Origin: Candidatus Aenigmatarchaeota archaeon
Lineage (GTDB): Archaea > Aenigmatarchaeota > Aenigmatarchaeia > PWEA01 > JACRMZ01
Direction: 5' to 3'
DNA: 9,930 nucleotides
NCBI GenBank assembly: GCA_016219455.1
Contig: JACRMZ010000112.1
Span: forward strand, 1-9,930
Shown here: positions 1 to 4,779 of the stretch, piece after piece
How positions within the stretch are numbered: position 1 is the stretch's first letter
How the letters are laid out: each line of letters opens with the position of its first letter
The notes under the pieces: generated by a model
Told to the model about the DNA's origin: nothing
The model's input: only the letters and a program-made list of their open reading frames with translations
Database searches by the model: none
Position numbers and translations under genes: made by a program

Positions 1-2
1 CT

Positions 3-362
3 TTTCTTTATGTTCCAAAAAACGCATCTTTTTCAGCAGTCAAAAAAATGATTTCCAGCAATTCCGGTTTCACAAGGAGCATCATAGTTGTTGATGAAGG
101 GGCTCAGCTGGATTTTGCAGAGGAGAAATTGGATGTCATAAACAAGATAGGGCGGGAAAATAAAATAGACGTGAGAATTCCGTGGTATGGAGAATGCGAG
201 CATGATGGTCACAGTTGGTGTACGTCATATACGCGAGAAGACATAGAAAACGGCTGTAAATTTATCACTGTCGGACCTGGTGAATTCAGTTTGCCAATTG
301 ATAAAAAATATAGGGAAGCTGTGAATCGGCTTCTGGAAGTTTACACGTTTGAGGAAGAATGA
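3..362 (+). CDS. Unrecognised protein, 5' end outside the window
   Basis: I do not recognise this protein. The first in-window ATG is at 48, but the frame is open back to the left edge and those codons read like protein (LYVPKNASFSAVKK before the Met), so the true start is probably upstream and the gene is 5'-partial. The visible part is soluble and mixed alpha/beta in appearance. It has a hydrophobic strand (SIIVVDEG), an acidic helix, and a Cys/His-rich patch (GECEHDGHSWC) that could bind a metal, though this is only a guess. It ends in TGA at 360-362, overlapping the ATG of the next gene as ATGA, so the two are probably co-translated. It has no hydrophobic stretch long enough for a membrane segment. 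Confidence 0.6.
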   Translation, partial: FLYVPKNASFSAVKKMISSNSGFTRSIIVVDEGAQLDFAEEKLDVINKIGRENKIDVRIPWYGECEHDGHSWCTSYTREDIENGCKFITVGPGEFSLPIDKKYREAVNRLLEVYTFEEE

Positions 363-637
363 TTATGAACAACAAAAGGATTGAAAAAATGCGCGCAGAA
401 TTGGACAACGCAATAAGGGGGAGTTTTGGCGGCGATTTTGAAGTTGAATATGAGGCAATCAGCCCGGTAAGGCACGAAGGCAATATTTGCGATGCCGTAG
501 CAGCGACTATCAAAAAGTCAAATCAGGTCATAGGCAATGTTGTTTATTTTTCTGATGGATGCGTTTCCACAACCAACGATGCCAAATATCAGGGCATGTT
601 TGACAATGCAGGAAACAGCGTGAAAAGGTGTGATTAG
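359..637 (+). CDS. Unrecognised 92-residue protein
   Basis: No family is recognised. The protein starts with a basic/acidic helix (residues 1-20), followed by beta-rich sequence and a Cys-containing stretch (NICDAVAA, DGCVSTTND), and ends in KRCD. It has no signal peptide or membrane segment. The ATG at 359 overlaps the previous stop as ATGA. A second ATG at 365 is better spaced from the GAGGA at 351-355, so the true start could be six bases later. It ends in TAG at 635-637, two bases before the uL23 ATG, so all three genes are probably one translationally coupled unit. Its pairing with an essential ribosomal operon is the only functional hint. Confidence 0.6.
   Translation: MIMNNKRIEKMRAELDNAIRGSFGGDFEVEYEAISPVRHEGNICDAVAATIKKSNQVIGNVVYFSDGCVSTTNDAKYQGMFDNAGNSVKRCD
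630..635 (+). promoter_or_regulatory. Ribosome binding site of uL23
   Basis: GTGATT sits three bases before ATG 639 and extends on its left into AAGGTG. It matches the GGTGAT part of the archaeal anti-Shine-Dalgarno complement. It favours the ATG at 639 over the in-frame GTG at 630. The same GTGATT-NNN-ATG layout occurs before uL22 and uS17. Confidence 0.55.
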
Positions 638-638
638 C

Positions 639-899
639 ATGGACCCATGGACTGTTCTTAAATTCCCGCACCTGAGTGAAAAAAGCATTGGGCTGGTGGA
701 ATCGGACAACAAGCTCGTTTTCATGGTCTCAGAGAAGGCAACGAAGACCCAGGTCAAATGGGCAGTCGAGAAGGCATTTGCAGTGAAGGTGGAGCAAGTC
801 CGCGTACTGATAGACAGGAAAGGGAGGAAAAAGGCGTTTGTGCGGCTTTCCAAGGACAATAGCGCCCTTGAGATAGCGACGAAGATGGGAATGCTGTGA
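639..899 (+). CDS. rpl23: Large ribosomal subunit protein uL23
   Basis: uL23 binds 23S rRNA domain III at the exit of the peptide tunnel, where nascent-chain factors such as SRP dock. The 86-residue product opens with MDPWTVLKFPHLSEKS, matching the archaeal MDP...PHVTEKS start. It continues with a basic strand (DRKGRKKAFVRL) and ends ALEIATKMGML like archaeal homologues. Length is normal for archaea. An in-frame GTG at 630 would add three residues, but the GTGATT site before ATG 639 and the conserved MDP start support 639. Unusually, the gene directly upstream is not uL4 but an unrecognised protein ending two bases earlier. A 38-base gap follows before uL2. Confidence 0.95.
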   Translation: MDPWTVLKFPHLSEKSIGLVESDNKLVFMVSEKATKTQVKWAVEKAFAVKVEQVRVLIDRKGRKKAFVRLSKDNSALEIATKMGML

Positions 900-902
900 G
901 CA

Positions 903-912
903 TTATATATAT
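903..912 (+). promoter_or_regulatory. Possible TATA box before uL2
   Basis: TTATATATAT lies in the 38-base gap between uL23 and uL2, the only A/T-rich run in this part of the cluster. It resembles an archaeal TATA box, but transcription about 25 bases downstream would start inside or just after the uL2 ribosome binding site (927-934). It is therefore at best a secondary promoter and may only be intergenic A/T sequence. Confidence 0.25.
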
Positions 913-937
913 GATTAATGGGATTCAAAGGTGACGT

Positions 938-1624
938 ATGGGAAAGCGAACGAGATCACGGGTGAAGGGGCATAGCAGGAGATTCCGCTTTCCTTCTCAC
1001 CGCTCAATAGGCAAGCCCGAATACTGGGAAGGCACGGCAAAAGTCATGGACATAATACACTCGCCGGAGCGCACTACCCCCCTTGCATTAGTGCGCGAGA
1101 AGAACGGCAACGAGAAGTGGATAATCCCGCCTGAAGGGGTCAAAACGGGCCAATGGGTAAAAGCAGACGACGGCCCCATAAAGCAAGGCAATATTTTCTC
1201 ACTTTCTGACATTCCTGAAGGCATTCCTATTTTCAACATAGAAGGCTTCCCTGGCGACAATGGGAAGTTCATACGCGCATCGGGCAACTTCGGATTCATT
1301 GTCAATAAAGATGCAAACAGGTGCATAGTCATGCTGCCTTCAAAAAAGACGCGCGCATTCAACCCGCTGTGCAAAGCCATGATTGGGACAGCGGCAGGCG
1401 GCGGCCGGACGGACAAGCCGTTCGTGAAGGCAAGCAAGAAATGGTTTGACATGCGGTCCAAAGGAAAACTGTTCCCGGCAAGCTCCGGAAGCAGGATGAA
1501 CGCATACGACCATCCATTTGGCGGCAAGAACAGGCCTGGCTGGCCAAAGACAGTCAAGAGGACAGCGCCTCCAGGGGCAAAGGTAGGAAGCATTGCAGCA
1601 AGGAGGACGGGGAAGAAGAGGTAA
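938..1624 (+). CDS. rpl2: Large ribosomal subunit protein uL2
   Basis: uL2 is a universal 23S rRNA-binding protein near the peptidyl transferase centre, needed for subunit association. The 228-residue product has the N-terminal RRFRFPSHR segment, the SH3-like/OB core with GDNGKFIRASG, the AGGGRTDKPFVKA stretch, and the C-terminal MNAYDHPFGG loop with APPGAKVGSIAARRTG. Length is close to other archaeal uL2. AAAGGTGA at 927-934 supports ATG 938. One oddity is the block before MN: archaeal and eukaryotic homologues read VRGVAMN, whereas this protein reads SSGSRMN; the DH pair that follows is intact. The stop TAA at 1622-1624 is embedded in the uS19 ribosome binding site, so the two genes are coupled. 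Confidence 0.97.
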   Translation: MGKRTRSRVKGHSRRFRFPSHRSIGKPEYWEGTAKVMDIIHSPERTTPLALVREKNGNEKWIIPPEGVKTGQWVKADDGPIKQGNIFSLSDIPEGIPIFNIEGFPGDNGKFIRASGNFGFIVNKDANRCIVMLPSKKTRAFNPLCKAMIGTAAGGGRTDKPFVKASKKWFDMRSKGKLFPASSGSRMNAYDHPFGGKNRPGWPKTVKRTAPPGAKVGSIAARRTGKKR

Positions 1625-1629
1625 GGTGA
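1623..1629 (+). promoter_or_regulatory. Ribosome binding site of uS19
   Basis: AAGGTGA overlaps the uL2 stop codon and lies eight bases before ATG 1638. It fixes the uS19 start and rules out the in-frame ATG at 1593 inside uL2. Almost the same string (GGTGAAAAGG, then TTATG or CTTATG) precedes eS4 at 9488. Confidence 0.6.
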
Positions 1630-1637
1630 AAAGGCTT

Positions 1638-2018
1638 ATGGCAACAAAATACAATTTCAAGGGGAAGGCCATAGACGACCTGAAGAAAATGAGCATCGAA
1701 GAATATTCGAAACTCGTAAACAGCAGGATCCGCAGGAGCATCAAGCGCGGCCTCACTGAGCAGCAGAAGAAACTCATGGAATGCATGAGGTCGGGCGAAG
1801 ACTTCATCAAAACGCATTGCAGGGACATGATTATCATACCGGAAATGGTCGGCAAGAAGTTCGGCGTCTACAACGGCAAAGAGTTTATCGTAGTCGATGT
1901 GACGCCTGAGATGCTGGGCCATTATCTCGGGGAATTCTCGATGACAAGGAGGGACATAAAGCACTCCGCACCAGGCTTTGGCGCAACGAAGTCATCGAAG
2001 TTCATACCGCTGAAGTGA
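1638..2018 (+). CDS. rps19: Small ribosomal subunit protein uS19
   Basis: uS19 sits in the head of the 30S subunit and contacts 16S rRNA and the decoding region. The 126-residue product shows the archaeal signatures in order: YNFKGKAIDDLKKMS near the N terminus, RRSIKRGLTEQQKKL, THCRDMIIIPEMVG, VYNGKEF, MLGHYLGEF and the terminal KHSAPGFGATKSSKFIPLK. Length and order match archaeal homologues, with no missing segment. The start is ATG 1638, chosen from the AAGGTGA at 1623-1629; a longer frame from 1593 would lie within uL2. The TGA stop at 2016-2018 lies inside the GTGATT that precedes uL22. Confidence 0.97.
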   Translation: MATKYNFKGKAIDDLKKMSIEEYSKLVNSRIRRSIKRGLTEQQKKLMECMRSGEDFIKTHCRDMIIIPEMVGKKFGVYNGKEFIVVDVTPEMLGHYLGEFSMTRRDIKHSAPGFGATKSSKFIPLK

Positions 2019-2023
2019 TTTCC

Positions 2024-2641
2024 ATGATTGGCTACCCCGTTGAAGGAAACATAAAGGCCGCCGGGATAGGCCTGCCGATAAGCTACAAGAGCAGCAAGAT
2101 TGTCTGCAGGAAAATAGCCGGGATGAAGTTTGATAAGGCGCAAAGATTCCTCAACGGGCTTGCAAATGAAAATGAAAGCATAAACGGAAAACACTTCACA
2201 AAATCCGCAAAATACATACTCGAAGTCCTCGAGTCGGCAAAGAACAACGCCGATGTCAAGGGAATTGACGGCGAGCTCCGTGTGCGGCTTGCAGTCGCAG
2301 ACAAGGGACCGCGGAGGATGCGCGGAAAAAGAAGGCGTGATTTCGGCACAGAGATGAAAAACACCCATGTAAAGATCATACTAGAGCCGCTCAAAGGCGG
2401 AGTTTCAATAAAGCAGCCTGAGCCAAAAGTGACTCAGGAAGTGAAGGAAGAGCTCCAGAAGGCCATAGAAGAAGGGGCAAGGGAAATCGAGATGAAAGCG
2501 GAAGTGATGGTTGCAAAGGAGGAAAAGCCTCAGAAAAAAGAAGTGCCTAAAAAGAAGGCCGCTCCCAAGAAGGCGGCAAAACCGGCCAAAAAGGAAGTGA
2601 AAAAGCCCGCCAAGAAGGCGGCAAAGAAGGGGAAGAAGTGA
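2024..2641 (+). CDS. rpl22: Large ribosomal subunit protein uL22 with Lys/Ala-rich tail
   Basis: uL22 lines the peptide exit tunnel and contacts all 23S rRNA domains. The core (residues about 1-125 of 205) has ISYKSSKIVCRKIAGMKFDKA, SAKYILEVLESAKNNA and a C-terminal strand THVKIILE. The core is compact: the basic tunnel-side loop that in typical archaeal uL22 carries HRRG...GRYP is reduced to about NGKHFTKSAK. After residue 125 comes an acidic helix (TQEVKEELQKAIEEGAREIE) and then an extremely Lys/Ala/Pro-rich, histone H1-like tail to the end. Start: ATG 2024 follows GTGATT (2015-2020) by three bases; GTG 2015 is an in-frame alternative overlapping the uS19 stop. The TGA at 2639-2641 overlaps the uS3 ribosome binding site. 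Confidence 0.92.
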   Translation: MIGYPVEGNIKAAGIGLPISYKSSKIVCRKIAGMKFDKAQRFLNGLANENESINGKHFTKSAKYILEVLESAKNNADVKGIDGELRVRLAVADKGPRRMRGKRRRDFGTEMKNTHVKIILEPLKGGVSIKQPEPKVTQEVKEELQKAIEEGAREIEMKAEVMVAKEEKPQKKEVPKKKAAPKKAAKPAKKEVKKPAKKAAKKGKK

Positions 2642-2645
2642 TTGA

Positions 2646-3278
2646 ATGGACAGCGACATGAAGTTCCTTAAGAAAATGATACGGATGAGCGAGGTAGAAG
2701 GCTTCCTTGGGGAAGAGTTCAAGCGTGCCGGTTACTCGCATTCGACAATAAGGAGGACTCCGATGGGGATGAGGATACTTGTTTTTGCATCCAAGCCCGG
2801 CCTGATAATCGGCAGGGGCGGCTCTAAAATAAAGGAGATGACGACAAAACTTGAGAAGCAGTTCGGATTCGAGAACCCGCAGCTTGATGTCCAGCAGGTG
2901 GAGTCGCCGGACCTTGACGCCAACATTGTTGCAGGCGAAATCGCGCGCGCACTCGAGATGAACATCAGCCACAAGCGGATAGGGAATGTCATGGTCAAAC
3001 GGATTATGGAAAGCGGCGCAGTCGGCGTTGAGATACTGATGTCCGGAAAGATGGGCTCAGCCAAGGCCCGCAGGGACAGGTTCACTGAAGGCTACCTGAA
3101 GCACTGCGGCGACATTGCACAGGAGATGGTTGACAGCGCCCAGGCCACGGCAAACATGAAAGCCGGGACAATCGGCATAAAGGTAAAGATAATGAAGGAG
3201 AGATCGCAGCTTCGGCTTGAAGCTATGCAGGGCATCAATCTCGAAAAACCGGAAGAAAAAAAGGAAGAGGCAAAATAA
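2646..3278 (+). CDS. rps3: Small ribosomal subunit protein uS3
   Basis: uS3 lies at the mRNA entry channel of the 30S subunit and takes part in mRNA unwinding and scanning. The 210-residue product has a type II KH domain with the RNA-binding loop IIGRGGSKI (GRGG at residues 56-59). The C-terminal domain contains ISHKRIGNVMVKRIMESGAVGVEI, GKMGSAKARRDRF and TANMKAGTIGIKVKI, then a short charged tail (EEKKEEAK). ATG 2646 is preceded by GTGATT at 2638-2643, which also contains the uL22 stop. An in-frame ATG at 2658 is a less likely start. Length is typical of archaeal uS3. TAA at 3276-3278 is followed one base later by the uL29 ATG. Confidence 0.96.
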   Translation: MDSDMKFLKKMIRMSEVEGFLGEEFKRAGYSHSTIRRTPMGMRILVFASKPGLIIGRGGSKIKEMTTKLEKQFGFENPQLDVQQVESPDLDANIVAGEIARALEMNISHKRIGNVMVKRIMESGAVGVEILMSGKMGSAKARRDRFTEGYLKHCGDIAQEMVDSAQATANMKAGTIGIKVKIMKERSQLRLEAMQGINLEKPEEKKEEAK

Positions 3279-3279
3279 C

Positions 3280-3480
3280 ATGGTTATCATAAGGAAGAAA
3301 GAAATGGCGGCGATGGCGCCAAAAGACATGCCCAAGAAGATAGAAGAGCTGAGACTTGAGATAGCCAAAGAGAAAGCGCAGATTTCCGTAGGCGCTGCAC
3401 CTAAGAACACAGGCAAACTCCGGGAAATGAAGAAAACGATTGCAAGGCTTCTCACAGAAATGAAATCGAGAAAAATATGA
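3280..3480 (+). CDS. rpl29: Large ribosomal subunit protein uL29
   Basis: uL29 is a small helical hairpin protein next to uL23 at the peptide tunnel exit. The 66-residue product begins MVIIRKKEMAAM and has two charged helices: PKKIEELRLEIAKEKAQ, then GKLREMKKTIARLLTEMKSRK. Length and composition match archaeal uL29. The start at 3280 is one base after the uS3 stop, with GAGG at 3267-3270 as its ribosome binding site. A longer frame from 3217 would overlap uS3 and is not credible. The stop TGA at 3478-3480 overlaps an ATG at 3477 that opens a 12-codon reading frame leading to aIF1. Confidence 0.93.
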   Translation: MVIIRKKEMAAMAPKDMPKKIEELRLEIAKEKAQISVGAAPKNTGKLREMKKTIARLLTEMKSRKI

Positions 3481-3515
3481 GTCTGTTTTTCAGCACTAGG
3501 GGGGGACTTGTATAG
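3477..3515 (+). CDS. Possible 12-codon coupling ORF between uL29 and aIF1
   Basis: ATG at 3477 overlaps the uL29 stop as ATGA and opens a 12-residue frame (MSLFFSTRGGLV) that ends in TAG at 3513-3515. That TAG overlaps the proposed AUA start of aIF1 (3512-3514) by two bases, so a ribosome finishing this peptide would stop exactly at the aIF1 start. The frame crosses a run of seven G at 3499-3505. If the run really had eight G, the frame would continue directly into aIF1 as an N-terminal extension. It may therefore be a true coupling peptide, a chance frame, or the start of aIF1 damaged by a sequence error. Confidence 0.3.
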   Translation: MSLFFSTRGGLV

Positions 3516-3823
3516 CGGTTTGCGACAAGTGCGGGCTGCCCAAAGAGCTGTGCGTCTGCGAGACCATAGCAAAGGAAGAGAAGAAGATAGAGATTTACGC
3601 TACAAAGAGAAGGTACGGGAAATTCCTCACGATTGTCGCAAACGTTTCGGACGACATGAACCCTAAGGATATTACGAAAAACCTGAAGCAGAAGCTTGCG
3701 TGCGGCGGCACATACAAGGACGGCATGATAGAGCTGCAGGGAAACCACTGCACAAAGGTCAGGGAACTTCTAGTTGAGATGGGGTTCGCCAACGAGCAGC
3801 TTGTTGTAAAGGGCGTAATCTAG
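3512..3823 (+). CDS. Translation initiation factor aIF1 (SUI1 family), apparent AUA start
   Basis: aIF1 binds the 30S P-site region and promotes correct start-codon selection; it is the archaeal counterpart of eukaryotic eIF1. The 103-residue frame has the archaeal N-terminal four-Cys knot CDKCGLPKELCVC, then the SUI1 fold (KKIEIYATKRRYGKFLTIV, KQKLACGGTYKDG, IELQGNHCTKVRELLVEMGF). In the reading frame, TAG at 3497-3499 is followed only by GGG GGG ACT TGT ATA GCG GTT TGC, so there is no ATG, GTG or TTG. ATA at 3512 falls exactly where homologues start, two residues before the V/I-Cys, six bases after a run of G. The alternative is one missing G at 3499-3505, which would join the frame to ATG 3477. 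It ends in TAG, three bases before Rnp1. Confidence 0.88.
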   Translation: MAVCDKCGLPKELCVCETIAKEEKKIEIYATKRRYGKFLTIVANVSDDMNPKDITKNLKQKLACGGTYKDGMIELQGNHCTKVRELLVEMGFANEQLVVKGVI

Positions 3824-3826
3824 CTT

Positions 3827-4102
3827 ATGATACTGCCTTCAAACATCCTGAAGCACGAATTGATAGGGCTGCGTGTGACTGTCGTCTCCTCAAGCAATAC
3901 GTCCCAGAACGGGATTGAAGGGGAAGTGGAAAACGAGACGATGAACACCATAACCGTTAAGGCAGAGCGCGGGAGCAAAATCGTCCAGAAAACGGGGGCT
4001 GTTTTCCGCTTCCGCCTGGTTAACGCCGATGTGGATGTCGACGGCGACGAACTCCTCTTGCGCCCCGAGGACAGGATAAAAAAACGCGTCCACCGATGGT
4101 AG
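3827..4102 (+). CDS. rnp1: RNase P protein component 1 (Rpp29/Pop4 family)
   Basis: This is a protein subunit of archaeal RNase P, which removes 5' leaders from pre-tRNA; the Rpp29 family binds the specificity part of the RNA together with Rpp21. The 91-residue product has the helix NILKHELIGLRVTV and the Sm-like beta barrel GIEGEVENETMNTITVKAERG, continuing to a C-terminal DELLLRPEDRIKKRVHRW, the normal RP-D/RI-K-R ending. Length is typical. It follows aIF1 by one codon (TAG CTT ATG) and in the same frame, so the genes are co-transcribed. In many archaea uS17 comes next; here four other genes intervene. It ends in TAG at 4100-4102 and has no strong ribosome binding site of its own. Confidence 0.93.
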   Translation: MILPSNILKHELIGLRVTVVSSSNTSQNGIEGEVENETMNTITVKAERGSKIVQKTGAVFRFRLVNADVDVDGDELLLRPEDRIKKRVHRW

Positions 4103-4148
4103 CTTAGGCAGGCGATTTAAGCTCATTGCGGAACGTGGCTTGAATAAA

Positions 4149-4157
4149 CTTTTTATG
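4149..4157 (+). promoter_or_regulatory. TATA box for the GXGXG gene, leaderless layout
   Basis: CTTTTTATG lies in the 77-base gap after rnp1, its centre 27 bases before ATG 4180. No Shine-Dalgarno site is seen before that ATG. This is the spacing expected for a leaderless archaeal transcript, and it marks where the inserted block starts its own transcription. Confidence 0.5.
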
Positions 4158-4179
4158 TCAGTTTCCAAATCTCTATTAT

Positions 4180-4746
4180 ATGCTAGACTTGGCATATGGG
4201 AAGTTTCTTGCCATGGAAAAGGATGATGAAGAAGCCGCATTTTCAATTGCCGCAAGGCTGCTTGAGAACGGAACACACACAAGCGATGACATAAACCAAA
4301 TTCTTGACAAGCACCACAAAGACCCGTTCATCGGGGTTTTTGTTTCAGCTGCAATAAACGCGTGCAAGAGCACCCACATAAACGTCCATGCAAAAGGCGT
4401 TGACTACCTTTGCTACCGGCTTGACCTTCGGGAAGTCTCTGTAACAGGCAACGCCGGAAAGTATCTTGGGTACGAGATGATTTCAGGCGCAATAAACATC
4501 AAAGGCTCTTCCGGCGACAGGACAGGGGCAAGGATGCGCGGCGGCAAGATCTTAATCGACGGCGATGCCGGCGACCTTGCCGGGAACCGGATGGAAGGCG
4601 GCGAGATAGAAATCCACGGAAAGGCCGGGATATGGGTGGGGGCGTACATGAGTGGCGGGAAGATGACAATCGGCAAGGAGGCAGGCAAGGGCGCCGGAGA
4701 GGGAAAGAATGGCGGGGAGCTTATAATTGCAGGAAGGCAGATTTAA
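4180..4746 (+). CDS. Stand-alone GXGXG beta-helix protein (GltS C-terminal/FwdC-like)
   Basis: Residues about 88-186 form a right-handed beta-helix with a 19-residue period. GNAGKYLGYEMISGAINIKG is followed by similar turns at G109, G128 and G147, each with the pattern G-x2-G-x3-G-x-x-M-x-G-G-x-I-x-I. This is the GXGXG fold found at the C terminus of glutamate synthase large subunit and in subunit C of formylmethanofuran dehydrogenase, where it has a structural role. The first 65 residues are helical and acidic and are not part of that fold. No amidotransferase, FMN or molybdenum domain is present, and no FwdA/B/D genes lie nearby, so the substrate and partner are unknown. It is probably a cytoplasmic scaffold. 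It ends in TAA, and transcription is probably leaderless. Confidence 0.75.
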   Translation: MLDLAYGKFLAMEKDDEEAAFSIAARLLENGTHTSDDINQILDKHHKDPFIGVFVSAAINACKSTHINVHAKGVDYLCYRLDLREVSVTGNAGKYLGYEMISGAINIKGSSGDRTGARMRGGKILIDGDAGDLAGNRMEGGEIEIHGKAGIWVGAYMSGGKMTIGKEAGKGAGEGKNGGELIIAGRQI

Positions 4747-4749
4747 CGC

Positions 4750-4756
4750 TATATAA
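4750..4756 (+). promoter_or_regulatory. TATA box for the beta-propeller gene, leaderless layout
   Basis: TATATAA just after the GXGXG stop codon has its centre 27 bases before ATG 4780. No Shine-Dalgarno site lies between them, so a leaderless transcript is the simplest reading. Confidence 0.55.
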
Positions 4757-4779
4757 GCTACTTTAAACAACTTACTTTT

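Noticed and set aside
1593..1637. N-terminal extension of uS19 from ATG 1593
   Set aside because: It would run through the uL2 C terminus. The AAGGTGA site and family length support ATG 1638.
1340..1855. Long reverse-strand frames opposite uL2, uS19 and other ribosomal genes
   Set aside because: They are antisense to clearly conserved genes and show low-complexity or Cys/Leu/Ser-rich translations with no family resemblance.
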